From: Flavobacterium alvei
Lineage (GTDB): Bacteria; Bacteroidota; Bacteroidia; Flavobacteriales; Flavobacteriaceae
DNA length: 64,000 bases
Direction: 5' to 3'
Assembly: GCF_002920895.1 (NCBI RefSeq)
Contig: NZ_PQVG01000001.1
Location: 434,001 to 498,000, forward strand
The notes under the pieces were generated by a model, which saw only the letters and a program-made list of their open reading frames with translations, did not search any database and had not been told where the DNA came from. Position 1 is the first letter of the stretch; every line of letters begins with the position of its first letter. Positions 9,902 through 19,400 of the stretch are shown here, one piece after another. Made by a program: the position numbers and the translations under genes.

Positions 9902-12064
9902 TTATTTCAAGTTTTCTCCCGCAATGGTCATTTCGTCAACGATGTGTTTTGCACCAGCATATTTGTCTATCAGCCAAAGCACATACCGAATATCAACACT
10001 GATGGTTCTTTGTAATTTTTTGTCAAAAATAACATCTCCAGCCATAGCTTCAATGTTTCCATCAAAGGCAATTCCTATCAATTCCCCTTTTCCATTGAGT
10101 ACTGGAGAACCTGAATTTCCTCCTGTTATGTCATTATCACTCAAGAAATTTATTGGCATATATCCATTTTTATCAGCATATTTCCCAAAATCTTTTGCCT
10201 TATTTAATTCTAATAATCGAGCTGGCAAATCAAATTCTTCGTCTCCTGCTTTATACTTTTTGACCAATCCTGTCATAGTTGTATAATTATTAACCTTGGC
10301 ATCGTTGCGTGGATCTTTAGGCAAAGCATTTACTTTTCCGTATGACAATCTCAAAGTAGAATTGGCATCAGGATATTGAATAGAATTTATTTTAGATTCT
10401 CGCAAACCTTCTACCAAGTTGCGGTAGGCTTTCTCAAAATTATCATCCATTTGCTGCTGATCTTCTGATTTTGCTCTTACTTTTGTAAGTAAATCATTGG
10501 AGAGCACATAAAGTGGATCAGCACTAATTGCCTCTGGCTTTGGGTTATTCAAAAAAGCCAAAACAGTTTCTTTTGATGCAAAAATACTTTTGAAAACTGC
10601 CTCATTAACCACTGTGGCAAAATCGCCTTTATTGTCTTCTTTCAATTTTGAAATCATTGGCGAAAGTCCGAATTCAGCCCCTTTCGAAGTGTATAAATTC
10701 AGTTGAGCTATCAAAACATCTTTCTCTAATGGAGCATAAAACTTTCCGTAAACCGACTCAATCAAAGCGTTAATTTTCGGAAGTACCTCAGCCCTTTTGG
10801 CTTCATTTTCATTAAAATAATACAGTAATGAGTTTCCTAAATTAGCTGGAGCAGAGCCATAAGTAGCTGTTCGCATCAATTGCGAAAGGTAATTATCGTG
10901 ACGTGCTTTCAAATTGGTTTTGGCATAATAGTCATTTATTGTCGCCACCACTTGACCATATTTAGCTTTATTCTCCGATTTATTGGCCCAATCATTAAAT
11001 TTAGATTCCTCTATAGTTTTAGTTTCTACCGTTCCTGATTTAGTCAAAGCATCAATCATTCCTTGACGATTTTTCCAATAATTGGCAGTCGAAGCATATT
11101 TTGAGGCATATTGCAAACTTACTGTTTCGTCCTTATCCATATAAACTTTCATCCTGTCCATTCCCATTTTTGCTCCTTCAACCCAAGCAGGATATGCAAA
11201 ATTCACATTTTGATTAATTCCATTGGCTGGCATCCAACGATTAGTTCTACCTGGATAACCCAAAATCATTGCGAAATCATTTTCTTCAACACCTTTCAAA
11301 CTTATTGGTAAATAATGTTTGGGTTTCAAAGGCAAATTGTCTTTTGAATATTCGGCTGGATTTCCGTTTTTATCGGCATACACTCTAAACATCGAAAAAT
11401 CGCCAGTATGACGTGGCCATTCCCAATTGTCAGTGTCGCCACCAAACTTTCCGATGCTTTCTGGAGGTGTTCCTACTAATCGCACATCTTTATAATCTTG
11501 GTAAACAAAATAATAGTATTCATTTCCTTGAAAGAAAGGACGAACCGAAACGGTGTATTTTCCACCTTCGCTGTTTTCTTTTTCAATCAGCGCTATCTCT
11601 TGTTGGATTACTTTATTTCGATCTGTTTCAGACATTTTATCATTGACTTTTAACAAAATTCTTTTCGAAACATCATCCATTCGAACGAAAAAACGAACGT
11701 ATAAGGACTTGGGTTTCATTTCTGCCCTTTTGTCTTTTGCCCAAAAACCGTCTTTCAAATAGTTTTGTTCGGCTGTAGAAAGTTCTGCTATTGCACTATA
11801 TCCGCAATGATGATTGGTCAAAACCAAACCTTCTTTCGAAACGATTTCGGCTGTACATCCGCCATTAAATTGTACTATAGCGTCTTTCAAACTACTGTGG
11901 TTAATGCTGTAAATTTCTTCGGATGTCAATTGCAATCCCATTTTTTCCATATCACGGTGGTTCAAACGTTCGATAAACATTAAAAACCACATTCCCTCAT
12001 CGGCTTTAACTGAATTTGGTAACAGCAATATTCCAGCGATTAAGGCAAAAATAAATTTTTTCAT
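9902..12064 (-). CDS. S46 family dipeptidyl peptidase, DPP7-like
   Basis: The 720-residue protein has a signal peptide expected to be cut after Ala21, giving the DEGMWF mature N-terminus typical of S46 exopeptidases. The catalytic triad blocks are present: His86 in TNHHCGY, Asp in RHTGDFSMFR, and Ser651 in GGNSGSP. These periplasmic enzymes release dipeptides from oligopeptides and feed amino-acid catabolism. The residue that sets P1 specificity is Gly669 (IAFDGN); in DPP11, which prefers acidic P1, this position is Arg, so a DPP7-like preference for hydrophobic P1 is inferred. A TAnnTTTG-like box lies at 12159-12166 on the minus strand. The gene appears to be monocistronic, with its own terminator. 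Confidence 0.92.
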   Translation of the reverse strand: MKKFIFALIAGILLLPNSVKADEGMWFLMFIERLNHRDMEKMGLQLTSEEIYSINHSSLKDAIVQFNGGCTAEIVSKEGLVLTNHHCGYSAIAELSTAEQNYLKDGFWAKDKRAEMKPKSLYVRFFVRMDDVSKRILLKVNDKMSETDRNKVIQQEIALIEKENSEGGKYTVSVRPFFQGNEYYYFVYQDYKDVRLVGTPPESIGKFGGDTDNWEWPRHTGDFSMFRVYADKNGNPAEYSKDNLPLKPKHYLPISLKGVEENDFAMILGYPGRTNRWMPANGINQNVNFAYPAWVEGAKMGMDRMKVYMDKDETVSLQYASKYASTANYWKNRQGMIDALTKSGTVETKTIEESKFNDWANKSENKAKYGQVVATINDYYAKTNLKARHDNYLSQLMRTATYGSAPANLGNSLLYYFNENEAKRAEVLPKINALIESVYGKFYAPLEKDVLIAQLNLYTSKGAEFGLSPMISKLKEDNKGDFATVVNEAVFKSIFASKETVLAFLNNPKPEAISADPLYVLSNDLLTKVRAKSEDQQQMDDNFEKAYRNLVEGLRESKINSIQYPDANSTLRLSYGKVNALPKDPRNDAKVNNYTTMTGLVKKYKAGDEEFDLPARLLELNKAKDFGKYADKNGYMPINFLSDNDITGGNSGSPVLNGKGELIGIAFDGNIEAMAGDVIFDKKLQRTISVDIRYVLWLIDKYAGAKHIVDEMTIAGENLK

Positions 12065-12293
12065 TTTTTAATTTATAAAGGGTTACTTGAAAACTGGCTG
12101 AACCTATAAAAAAATGTTTTTTTATTCAAAACCAGAATATTCACTAAAAATAGTATCGCAAAAGTAATGATGTTTAAGGATTTGATAAAATATTTGAAGA
12201 AATATTCCAAAAAATTTAAGACAAAACAGCTTTTTAAAATAAAAAAAGGTACCCTATTTCTAGAACACCTTATTATATAAAAAAGATAAACCT

Positions 12294-13295
12294 TTAATCA
12301 TTCAACATTTTCCAAAGCTTGTCTTTCAAATCTTGTAAACCTTGTTGAGCAACTGAGGAAATAAACATATATGGAATGTCTTTAAACTCTTTGTCCAATT
12401 GTATTTTCAATTCGGCTTTGAGTTCGTCGTCTAGCATATCACATTTTGAAATCACTAACAAACGCTCTTTATCCAACATTTCGGGATTGTATTTTGTCAA
12501 TTCGTTTACCAAAATATCGTATTCTTCTTTGATATTTGGAGTATCAACAGGAACCAAAAATAGCAAAGTCGAATTACGCTCGATATGTCTCAAGAAATAA
12601 TGTCCCAACCCTTTTCCTTCGGCTGCACCTTCAATAATTCCAGGGATATCGGCGATTACAAATGATTGAAAATCTCGGTAAGCTACAATCCCCAAATTGG
12701 GTTTTAAAGTGGTAAACGGATAATCGGCAATTTTGGGTTTTGCTGAAGTCAAAACCGACAATAAAGTTGATTTCCCTGCATTTGGGAAACCTACTAATCC
12801 TACGTCAGCCAAAACTTTAAGTTCCAAAATCACGTCCATTTCTAAACCGGGCAAACCGGGCTGAGCATATCTTGGTGTTTGATTAGTAGAACTACGAAAA
12901 TGCCAGTTTCCTAAACCTCCTTTTCCTCCTTGACACAGAATCTTTTTCTCACCGTCTTCGGTAATTTCGAATAATGTTTCTCCGGTTTCTTTGTCTTTTA
13001 CAACAGTTCCTAATGGCACTTCGATGTATTTGTCTTCTCCATCGGCACCCGTACTTCTGTCTCCTCCTCCATCGCCACCATGACCTGCCTTGACGTGACG
13101 GGCAAATTTCAAATGAAATAAGGTCCACAGTCCTTTGTTTCCAACCAAAACAACGTGTCCTCCACGACCTCCATCTCCTCCATCAGGACCTCCATACTGG
13201 ATAAACTTTTCTCTATGCAAATGCGTAGATCCTTTTCCGCCTTTACCGGAAGAAACAAATATTTTTACGTAATCTACAAAATTTCCTTCTGTCAT
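12294..13295 (-). CDS. obgE: Obg/CgtA family GTPase
   Basis: The 333-residue protein has the glycine-rich Obg fold at residues 1-160 ([23 protein letters not shown]) and a G domain with P-loop GFPNAGKS (169-176), DIPG (216-219) and SKCD (283-286). It lacks the C-terminal OCT domain, as is usual in Bacteroidota. Obg is an essential GTPase that binds the 50S subunit and links ribosome assembly to nutrient state. It lies downstream of the CBS-domain protein, adk and hpt on the same strand. Confidence 0.96.
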   Translation of the reverse strand: MTEGNFVDYVKIFVSSGKGGKGSTHLHREKFIQYGGPDGGDGGRGGHVVLVGNKGLWTLFHLKFARHVKAGHGGDGGGDRSTGADGEDKYIEVPLGTVVKDKETGETLFEITEDGEKKILCQGGKGGLGNWHFRSSTNQTPRYAQPGLPGLEMDVILELKVLADVGLVGFPNAGKSTLLSVLTSAKPKIADYPFTTLKPNLGIVAYRDFQSFVIADIPGIIEGAAEGKGLGHYFLRHIERNSTLLFLVPVDTPNIKEEYDILVNELTKYNPEMLDKERLLVISKCDMLDDELKAELKIQLDKEFKDIPYMFISSVAQQGLQDLKDKLWKMLND

Positions 13296-13303
13296 TTTTT
13301 TTT

Positions 13304-13366
13304 GGTTTTGGGTCTTGGGTTCTAGGTATTGGGTAAACTAAAACCCAGAACCCAAGACCCAAAACC
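13304..13366. repeat. Intergenic inverted repeat, 20-bp perfect arms
   Basis: GGTTTTGGGTCTTGGGTTCT at 13304-13323 is repeated in perfect inverted form at 13347-13366. It fills almost the whole gap between the CBS-domain gene and obgE. The arms are built of the degenerate words TTGGG and TTCTGGG. On the plus strand a T-rich run follows, but no gene is read that way here. Confidence 0.85.
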
Positions 13367-13369
13367 TTT

Positions 13370-14641
13370 TTATTTTAAGGCTTTTACCATTACTTTATCA
13401 ATCTTCACCCCATCCATATCTAGGACTTCTAATTCAAATTTTTGCCAAACTAATTTTTCTCCTTCTTTTGGTATATGAGAAAGTTCAGTCATTATTAATC
13501 CGCTTACAGTGGTTACTTCATAATCACTAATTAGATCATCTAATTCGAAATAAGTCAAGAAATCGTGTAAGGAATAATGTCCATCAACTAACCAACTTCC
13601 ATCTTCTCTTTCGATTAACTGAAAATCGTCTTTATAAAAATCGGATGCATCTCCTACTAAAGCTTCCAAAATATCATTCAAAGTGATAATTCCTTGAAAA
13701 AAACCATATTCATCCGAAACAAAAGCATAGTGAACGCCCGAGTCTTTGAATTGCTCTAATGCCTTGTATGCCGTGGTATATTCCATCATAAAAGGCGCTT
13801 CGGTCATAATGTCGCCCAAATTAAAATCGGCTTTGTCTATAGTTGCAAATATATTTTTCAAATTGACAACACCCAGAATATCATCATGATTTTCGCCAAA
13901 AACGGGGTAAATACTATGCAATTCTTTAAGCATAAATTCCTTAACCTGTTCTTTGTTTGCATGCAACGGAAGAATAACCACTGATTTTCTGTGGGTCATC
14001 AATGAATTTATCTTGCGATCACCAATATGAAAAACACGTTCCACGATGTCTTGTTCAATTTCTTGAACTTCGCCGCCTTCAGTTCCTTCTTTGATAATTG
14101 CTTTAATTTCTTCTTCGGTAACTTTGCCATCAGCAGTAGGTTTTATATGCAAAACGTTCAATAAAAACTCGGTCGAATGGGTTAACAACCATATAAATGG
14201 AGCGGTTACAATCGAAATTACTTTCATTGGTAGAGCTACTGCTTTTGCAATAGCTTCTGGGTGATTTAATCCAATTCTTTTAGGCAATAACTCTCCTAAA
14301 ACCAAAGAGAAAAAAGTTAAAACAACCACTACAATTCCGACTCCAAGTGAAGCTGCAAAGGGTTTCAAAACTTCAAAACCGCCAACAAAATCTTGAACAT
14401 CGTGTGTAATTTTATCTCCTGAATAAATACCCGTAAGAATGCCTATTAGCGTGATTCCTATTTGAACTGTGGATAAAAATTTATTGGGAGAATTGGCCAA
14501 ATCTAATGCAACTTGGGCATTTTTATTTCCTTTTTTTGCAGCCGTTTCTAATCGATTTTTTCGCGCCGAAATCAATGCGATTTCCGACATCGAGAAAACG
14601 CCGTTGAGGATGATTAAAAAAAGAATGATTAAAATTTCCAT
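13370..14641 (-). CDS. Hemolysin/CorC-type membrane protein (DUF21-CBS-CorC_HlyC)
   Basis: The 423-residue protein has an N-terminal DUF21/CNNM membrane region with hydrophobic segments at about 1-18, 60-78, 95-125 and 130-160, then a CBS-domain pair (about 205-330, including HSIYPVFGENHDDILGVVNLK) and a C-terminal CorC_HlyC domain (about 345-423). Relatives are linked to divalent cation efflux or tolerance; the old name hemolysin is historical. It lies in a minus-strand run hpt-adk-CBS protein-obgE. The transported ion cannot be deduced from sequence. Confidence 0.9.
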   Translation of the reverse strand: MEILIILFLIILNGVFSMSEIALISARKNRLETAAKKGNKNAQVALDLANSPNKFLSTVQIGITLIGILTGIYSGDKITHDVQDFVGGFEVLKPFAASLGVGIVVVVLTFFSLVLGELLPKRIGLNHPEAIAKAVALPMKVISIVTAPFIWLLTHSTEFLLNVLHIKPTADGKVTEEEIKAIIKEGTEGGEVQEIEQDIVERVFHIGDRKINSLMTHRKSVVILPLHANKEQVKEFMLKELHSIYPVFGENHDDILGVVNLKNIFATIDKADFNLGDIMTEAPFMMEYTTAYKALEQFKDSGVHYAFVSDEYGFFQGIITLNDILEALVGDASDFYKDDFQLIEREDGSWLVDGHYSLHDFLTYFELDDLISDYEVTTVSGLIMTELSHIPKEGEKLVWQKFELEVLDMDGVKIDKVMVKALK

Positions 14642-14687
14642 TGGTTTGTTTGTTGTTTATGTTTTGCTGATACATTGGATACTACCA

Positions 14688-14710
14688 ACTATAAACTATA
14701 AACTATAAAC
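14688..14710. repeat. Short tandem word repeat (ACTATAA units)
   Basis: Three head-to-tail copies of a seven-base word fill the gap between the CBS-domain gene and adk. Copies of the same word recur at 37745-37768. Confidence 0.7.
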
Positions 14711-14713
14711 TTT

Positions 14714-15286
14714 TTATAAATTATCGATCACTTTACTTAATCGCTCCGTAATATCGGCAATAGAACCAATTCCATCTACAGCATAAAATTTATTCTGCTT
14801 AGTGTAATAGTCCATCAAAGGAGCTGTTTTTTCGTTGTATTCTTGGTAACGATTTCTAATTTTTTCTTCATCTTGATCGTCAGGTCTTCCGCTAGTTTTG
14901 CCTCTTTCTAGCAAACGAGCTACTAAAATTTCGTCGTTGGCTTCTAATGCAACTGTTGCGGTAATTTTGTCATTTTTGGTAGCCAAAAAAACATCTAAAG
15001 CTTCGGCTTGAGCAATTGTTCTTGGAAAACCATCGAATAAAAATCCTGCTGCATCTTGATTTTTTTCCACTTCGCTTTGCAACATTTTGATGGTCACTTC
15101 ATCTGGAACTAAATCGCCTTTGTCCATATAGGTTCTGGCTAATTTACCCAATTCGGTTTCATTTTTGATGTTAAATCTAAAAATATCTCCTGTTGAAAGA
15201 TGTACTAAATTGTATTTTCCTTTTAAAAACTCGGCCTGAGTTCCTTTTCCTGCTCCTGGTTTCCCAAATAAAACTATGTTAATCAT
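14714..15286 (-). CDS. adk: Adenylate kinase
   Basis: The 190-residue protein contains the P-loop GKPGAGKGTQ (8-17), the NMP-binding STGD block (about 32-35), GFPRT (about 85-89) and a short LID with RGKTSGRPDD. This is the short, zinc-free adenylate kinase form. It converts ATP and AMP to two ADP in the cytoplasm. It lies 51 bp downstream of hpt on the same strand; pairing with a purine-salvage gene makes metabolic sense. Confidence 0.97.
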   Translation of the reverse strand: MINIVLFGKPGAGKGTQAEFLKGKYNLVHLSTGDIFRFNIKNETELGKLARTYMDKGDLVPDEVTIKMLQSEVEKNQDAAGFLFDGFPRTIAQAEALDVFLATKNDKITATVALEANDEILVARLLERGKTSGRPDDQDEEKIRNRYQEYNEKTAPLMDYYTKQNKFYAVDGIGSIADITERLSKVIDNL

Positions 15287-15337
15287 TTTTAAAATTCTAA
15301 ATTGTGAGTTATGTTATTGTTTTGTTTTGTTTCTATA

Positions 15338-15868
15338 TTATTCCTTCAATTGATAAACTTCTGGTAAATTTCTACCTAAACCATCATAGTCTAAACCGAA
15401 TCCTACTATAAATTTATTAGGTATTCTGATACCAACATAATCAATTTTAATATCATTTTTTAAAGCTTCGGGCTTGAAGAAAAGAGTTGCTACTTTGAAA
15501 TGTTTTACATTTTGCTTTTTGAACAAGTCTTTTAGAGCTACCAAGGTATTGCCAGTATCAACAATATCTTCTATAATAACTACGCTTCTTCCAGACAAAT
15601 CGCGGTCTAAACCTATTAATTGCTTAACTTCATTGGTTGATGTAGTCCCTTCGTAGGATGCCATTTTAATGAAACTTACTTCGCAAGGTGATTTATAATG
15701 TTTCATAAAATCAGAAACCACCATAAAAGCACCGTTCAAAACGCCTACAAAAACTGGAACTTCGTCGGCAAAATCATCCTCAACTAAAGCAGCAATTTTT
15801 GCTATAGCGAAATCTATTTCCTGAGCAGAAATAAATGGAACAAATTGTTTATCGTGTAGTTGTATCAC
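15338..15868 (-). CDS. hpt: Hypoxanthine phosphoribosyltransferase (GTG start)
   Basis: The protein carries the PRPP-binding motif VVIIEDIVDTGNT and the C-terminal VGFGLDYDG block of hypoxanthine/guanine phosphoribosyltransferases, which salvage bases to IMP and GMP. The longest frame starts at a TTG at 15895, but that TTG is part of the -7 promoter box, so I place the start at the GTG at 15868, giving 176 residues beginning (M)IQLHDKQF. There is no in-frame ATG near the start. The leader would be about 20 bases. Gene order hpt-adk suggests one purine-salvage transcript. Confidence 0.92.
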   Translation of the reverse strand: MIQLHDKQFVPFISAQEIDFAIAKIAALVEDDFADEVPVFVGVLNGAFMVVSDFMKHYKSPCEVSFIKMASYEGTTSTNEVKQLIGLDRDLSGRSVVIIEDIVDTGNTLVALKDLFKKQNVKHFKVATLFFKPEALKNDIKIDYVGIRIPNKFIVGFGLDYDGLGRNLPEVYQLKE

Positions 15869-15892
15869 TTTTTTCGTTTTAAAAATAATTTG

Positions 15893-15926
15893 CAAATATA
15901 GGGATTTCGAAATTGAGAATTGACAA
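15893..15926 (-). promoter_or_regulatory. Bacteroidota-type promoter of hpt
   Basis: On the minus strand TTG (15926-15924) is followed by 23 bases and TATATTTG (15900-15893). This matches the TTG-N17-23-TAnnTTTG consensus of flavobacterial primary promoters. Confidence 0.75.
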
Positions 15927-16077
15927 TTGATTTCTACTTTTCAATCAAAATTAAAAAAACCAAATAAATCATTCTACTTTCTAGAAAGTCGTTGGAAAGT
16001 AAATCTTGAAGAAAATAAAATAGCACTTTCCTATTCGTCCATTATAAAGTATCTTTACCTCATCAAACTACAACTGA

Positions 16078-16143
16078 ATGAATTATTTTTCTACCGATTT
16101 TAAATTAGGATATTAGGTGGCGGACAATTGGGCAAAATGCTTT
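16078..16143 (+). pseudogene. Truncated, frameshifted duplicate of the purK 5' end
   Basis: From the ATG at 16078 the sequence matches the first 66 or so bases of purK (from 21270) almost base for base. I see two substitutions and one deleted C (GGATATTAG against GGCATATTAG), which breaks the frame. Similarity stops just after the AAAATGCTTT word. It encodes nothing useful and reads as a relic. The intact purK lies 5.2 kb away in the same orientation, past the T9SS/PID-CTERM gene pair. Confidence 0.9.
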
Positions 16144-16210
16144 AAAAATGGTCAAACAAAGAGAATAACATTCTTGCTTTGAGTCAAAAAAACTCGTAAT
16201 TTTCAAAAAA

Positions 16211-16246
16211 GCCGCCAAGACTATGACTGAACATAGTCTTGGCGGC
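16211..16246 (-). terminator. Strong terminator of the T9SS/PID-CTERM operon
   Basis: A perfect 15-bp GC-rich stem (GCCGCCAAGACTATG and its complement) with a 6-base loop is followed by a T-run on the minus strand. It lies 33 bases past the stop of the 66-residue gene. Its stem is far more GC-rich than the surroundings. Confidence 0.9.
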
Positions 16247-16279
16247 AAAAAATAATAATCTCAGATGGATTAATCCTCG

Positions 16280-16480
16280 CTATTTGCCAATTTTTGGATT
16301 GGTATCCAAAATATTTTTCTTTAATCCATAAAAAACTCCTGTTGCAAGGACAAAATAAACCCATCCATCTATTGGAGCCGCAGGAGTATCTACAACATCA
16401 TCATCAAAACCAGGCTCGGCACAATAAATTAGATTAGAAAACAAAAGTATCGTTATCAATAAAATTTTATTCTTTTTCAT
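16280..16480 (-). CDS. Small exported PID-CTERM-like protein
   Basis: The 66-residue protein has a signal peptide (residues 1-20), a short acidic linker (FDDDVVD), the motif PAAPID at 33-38, a hydrophobic segment (about 40-54, WVYFVLATGVFYG) and a basic end (LKKN). This tripartite layout is that of the PID-CTERM putative protein-sorting domain found on tiny flavobacterial proteins, as I recall the family. It starts 10 bases after the T9SS protein gene, on the same strand, so the two are co-transcribed. What processes the signal is not known, and no exosortase gene is in this window. Confidence 0.75.
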   Translation of the reverse strand: MKKNKILLITILLFSNLIYCAEPGFDDDVVDTPAAPIDGWVYFVLATGVFYGLKKNILDTNPKIGK

Positions 16481-16490
16481 ACAACTAAAA

Positions 16491-19400
16491 TTAGTTTATT
16501 AGTATTTTTTTAGTTTCTTTTTGTCCATTTTGTTTGATTTCAACACTATACACGCCTTTATCAACAGATTTTGGGATTTCAATTTTCAGGTTATTAGAAT
16601 TTACATTTGAAACTGTAAATGGAATTCTCTGACCCAACAAATTGAACACCTCAATCTCCATTCCTTGAGTGCTATTTGGAGAGCTGATAACGAACCACCC
16701 TTCTTTGACTGGATTCGGATATACTTTTAATTCCGATTCCAATTCCAGAGATTTATTAGATAAAGAAGATTGTGTTTTGAATACTACATTAAATCGACTT
16801 GAGGCAGTTGACTGTACATCTGTACCCACCACTGAATAATTATATGCAACAGCACCATCTGCTGGAATTTCGGTGTACGCTTGTGTATATTTATCATACA
16901 AAAACGGATACAGACCACCAATATTTTTTGCTTTGGCAACAATAGTGTAATTAGTATTGCGGTATTGATTGACATACAATGGAATCACTTCTTCAGCTTG
17001 AGGCAAATCTCGACGCTCTATACTCAACAAAGAACCATTATTGTTTGTTGCAAAATTTTCATCGAGATTAGTGAATTTATCAGCATCATAGCCATCCACT
17101 TCATTGTTTTGGCCAGATTCAAATTGAACCAACAAAGCATCTGAAAGATTTGCAGAGTTCGCAAAAGCACTAGCCTCATATAACTCCAACTTCAAACTTG
17201 ACGCCACATCTGCCTTTCTAAACACATTAACATTGCTAGTGCTTGTTTGTTTATGGGACTCTTGAAAACTAAGTGAAGTCGAACCTGCAAAATCTGTTTT
17301 TACAAAACAACTCTGCCAAGGTTGCAAGTATTTAGTTGCCGAAGATGTAGCAATAGATTTGTCTCCAGTGCCAACATCAACAGAAACGTAACCACCTCTG
17401 ACATTAAAAGTTGGATCCCATATATAATAAAAAACCTTATTTAAATTTGTTGATGCCTGTAGTACTTGGTTCATATCAACGGGTGATTGATATGGATTTC
17501 CTATAAAATTATATCCACCTGCAGTTGAACTAAGATCAGTTATTACTTTGGTTCCTGTATACAGATTCCCATTAGCTCTTAATGTAGTGTTGGTTGGTGT
17601 TGGTGTATTTGTATTTAAATTAATACTTCTATCCCCTCTAATCATTATCCTATAAGGAACACCTGCACCCAATACATTTACATCAGTATTAGATATAGAA
17701 GACGACCAAAGACCTGTACTGTTAACAAAAGTAAACATAGAAGGATTTGTAGTCAGAGTGGCATCAAAACCATTTTCTCCAGAAACAGAACCTGTTATAT
17801 GTGTTCCATATCCAGGATTTGGATTGCTATTTGAACTTGTAGTCCCATTATTTACTCCTTCCTGCCAATTTGTGCGAATACTTGTTGTAGTCGTAACTGG
17901 TGATGCCAGAAAACGAAATGCCCTACGTGCTGGAATAAATCGTTCGACCGTTACTGCTCCATTTATAACTCCAGTTACAGGCGCAACGACAGCTGTTGTA
18001 TTCAAGTCACTTTTAAAAGTTATTTGATTTCCTGTATTAAATGTCCCTGCAGTCACTGTTAATATTCCTTTCAAACTTAATGCATTTCCTAAAGTTACGC
18101 TTCCTAAAGAAGTTCTATTCAACGTAAGGTTGTTTAGTACATTTGAAGTTCCTAAACTTGCCTGATCCATATAAAAAGTACCCGCATTTCCTGTTCCAGT
18201 GAATACCAGACTTGAACTAACGCCTCCAGTCAACAAACCACTGGAAACTCCATTCCCTGAAATTGCTCCATTGATGGTAAGTGTTTTTCCGTTTAAATTT
18301 AATTTTTTGGTTGTGTTATTAAAATTAATGCCAGCCACTGTTCTATTTTGATCTAAATAACAATCATTATTGGCAGCAGCATCATAAGAAATATCCGCTC
18401 CTGACAATGGGACAAAACTTCCTGTCCAATTTGATGCCGTATTAAAATCAGTACTTGTTGTTCCTTTCCAAACTGCAGCAGTTACATCAAATGTTGCAGT
18501 CCCTTTTGTAGAAGGATCATCAGAATTAATAGCAGACAAAGAAACACTTGTAGCCGGAGTCCCCATAGCCACACTATACGAAGCCAGCACCCCATTTACA
18601 AACACAGCAGTGGTTCCACCTCCCAAAAGCATACTCGTTGTACTACTCAAAACAACTGTACCATTAAAGCCCGTAAACACGCTACCAGTACAATTTGGAC
18701 CATCCATAGCAGTAATTTTAATATTGAAAGTCTCTCCCGATTTCTTTGCAGTTATTGCATTTCCAGAAGTATCCGTGATACAAAAACTAGCTACACCTAC
18801 AACAGGAACTGAATTAGACAAAATACTTTCCACCCCAGTGCTTACATTAGTATTAGTAGCCGTAATGACAGCACCTTTGTATAATTGTCCTGAAGCAATA
18901 CCACTAAGTGTCCAACTCGCCGTTGCGTTAAGAATCGTGCCTATTGAACTACCATCAACATATACCGTCAACGTGATTCCTGTTCCCAGACCTCCAGTAC
19001 CACTAATACTACTTGCTCCTGCTTGATAAGAAGTTCCCGAAACTATTGGTGCAGTAGGTGCTGATGCCGCCACGGTTATTGAACCAGAGCTAGAACTAGT
19101 TGTCTCTCCAGAAGCTTTTGCAGTTACCGTAAGAACATCTCCTGTTGTCAATGCCAAACCAGAAATCGACCAGTTGCCATAGGCATCCACTGTAGTCGAC
19201 CCTAACAGTGTCGCTCCTTTGTATAGATATATTATAGTCCCAGCACTTTCTGTACTAGTTCCCGAAACCGTTTTCCCCGATCCTGCAGTATAGGTTCCCG
19301 AGATAATTGGTGCCGTTGATGGGCTTGACAAAATACTAACAGTTACGCTGGTAGAAATGTCCGAAAGTAAATAACTTACTGTTGCTGATTGTGCTCTTGC

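Larger units (their letters stand above)
15869..16279. other. Gene-free stretch between hpt and the PID-CTERM gene
   Basis: This 411-base stretch has no intact gene. From left to right it holds the hpt promoter, AT-rich DNA, a TAnnTTTG-like box at about 16050-16057, the broken copy of the purK 5' end (16078-16143), about 60 unexplained bases, and a strong minus-strand terminator (16211-16246). Confidence 0.75.

Noticed and set aside
12241-12275. Possible hairpin (AAAGGT/ACCTT) after the obgE gene
   Set aside because: The stem is only about five bases with a long loop and no clear T-run on the minus strand.
18610-19026. 138-residue open frame opposite the T9SS gene
   Set aside because: It is a shadow of the repeat-rich T9SS coding strand, with no start signal or family; the other long antisense frames in that gene are of the same kind.
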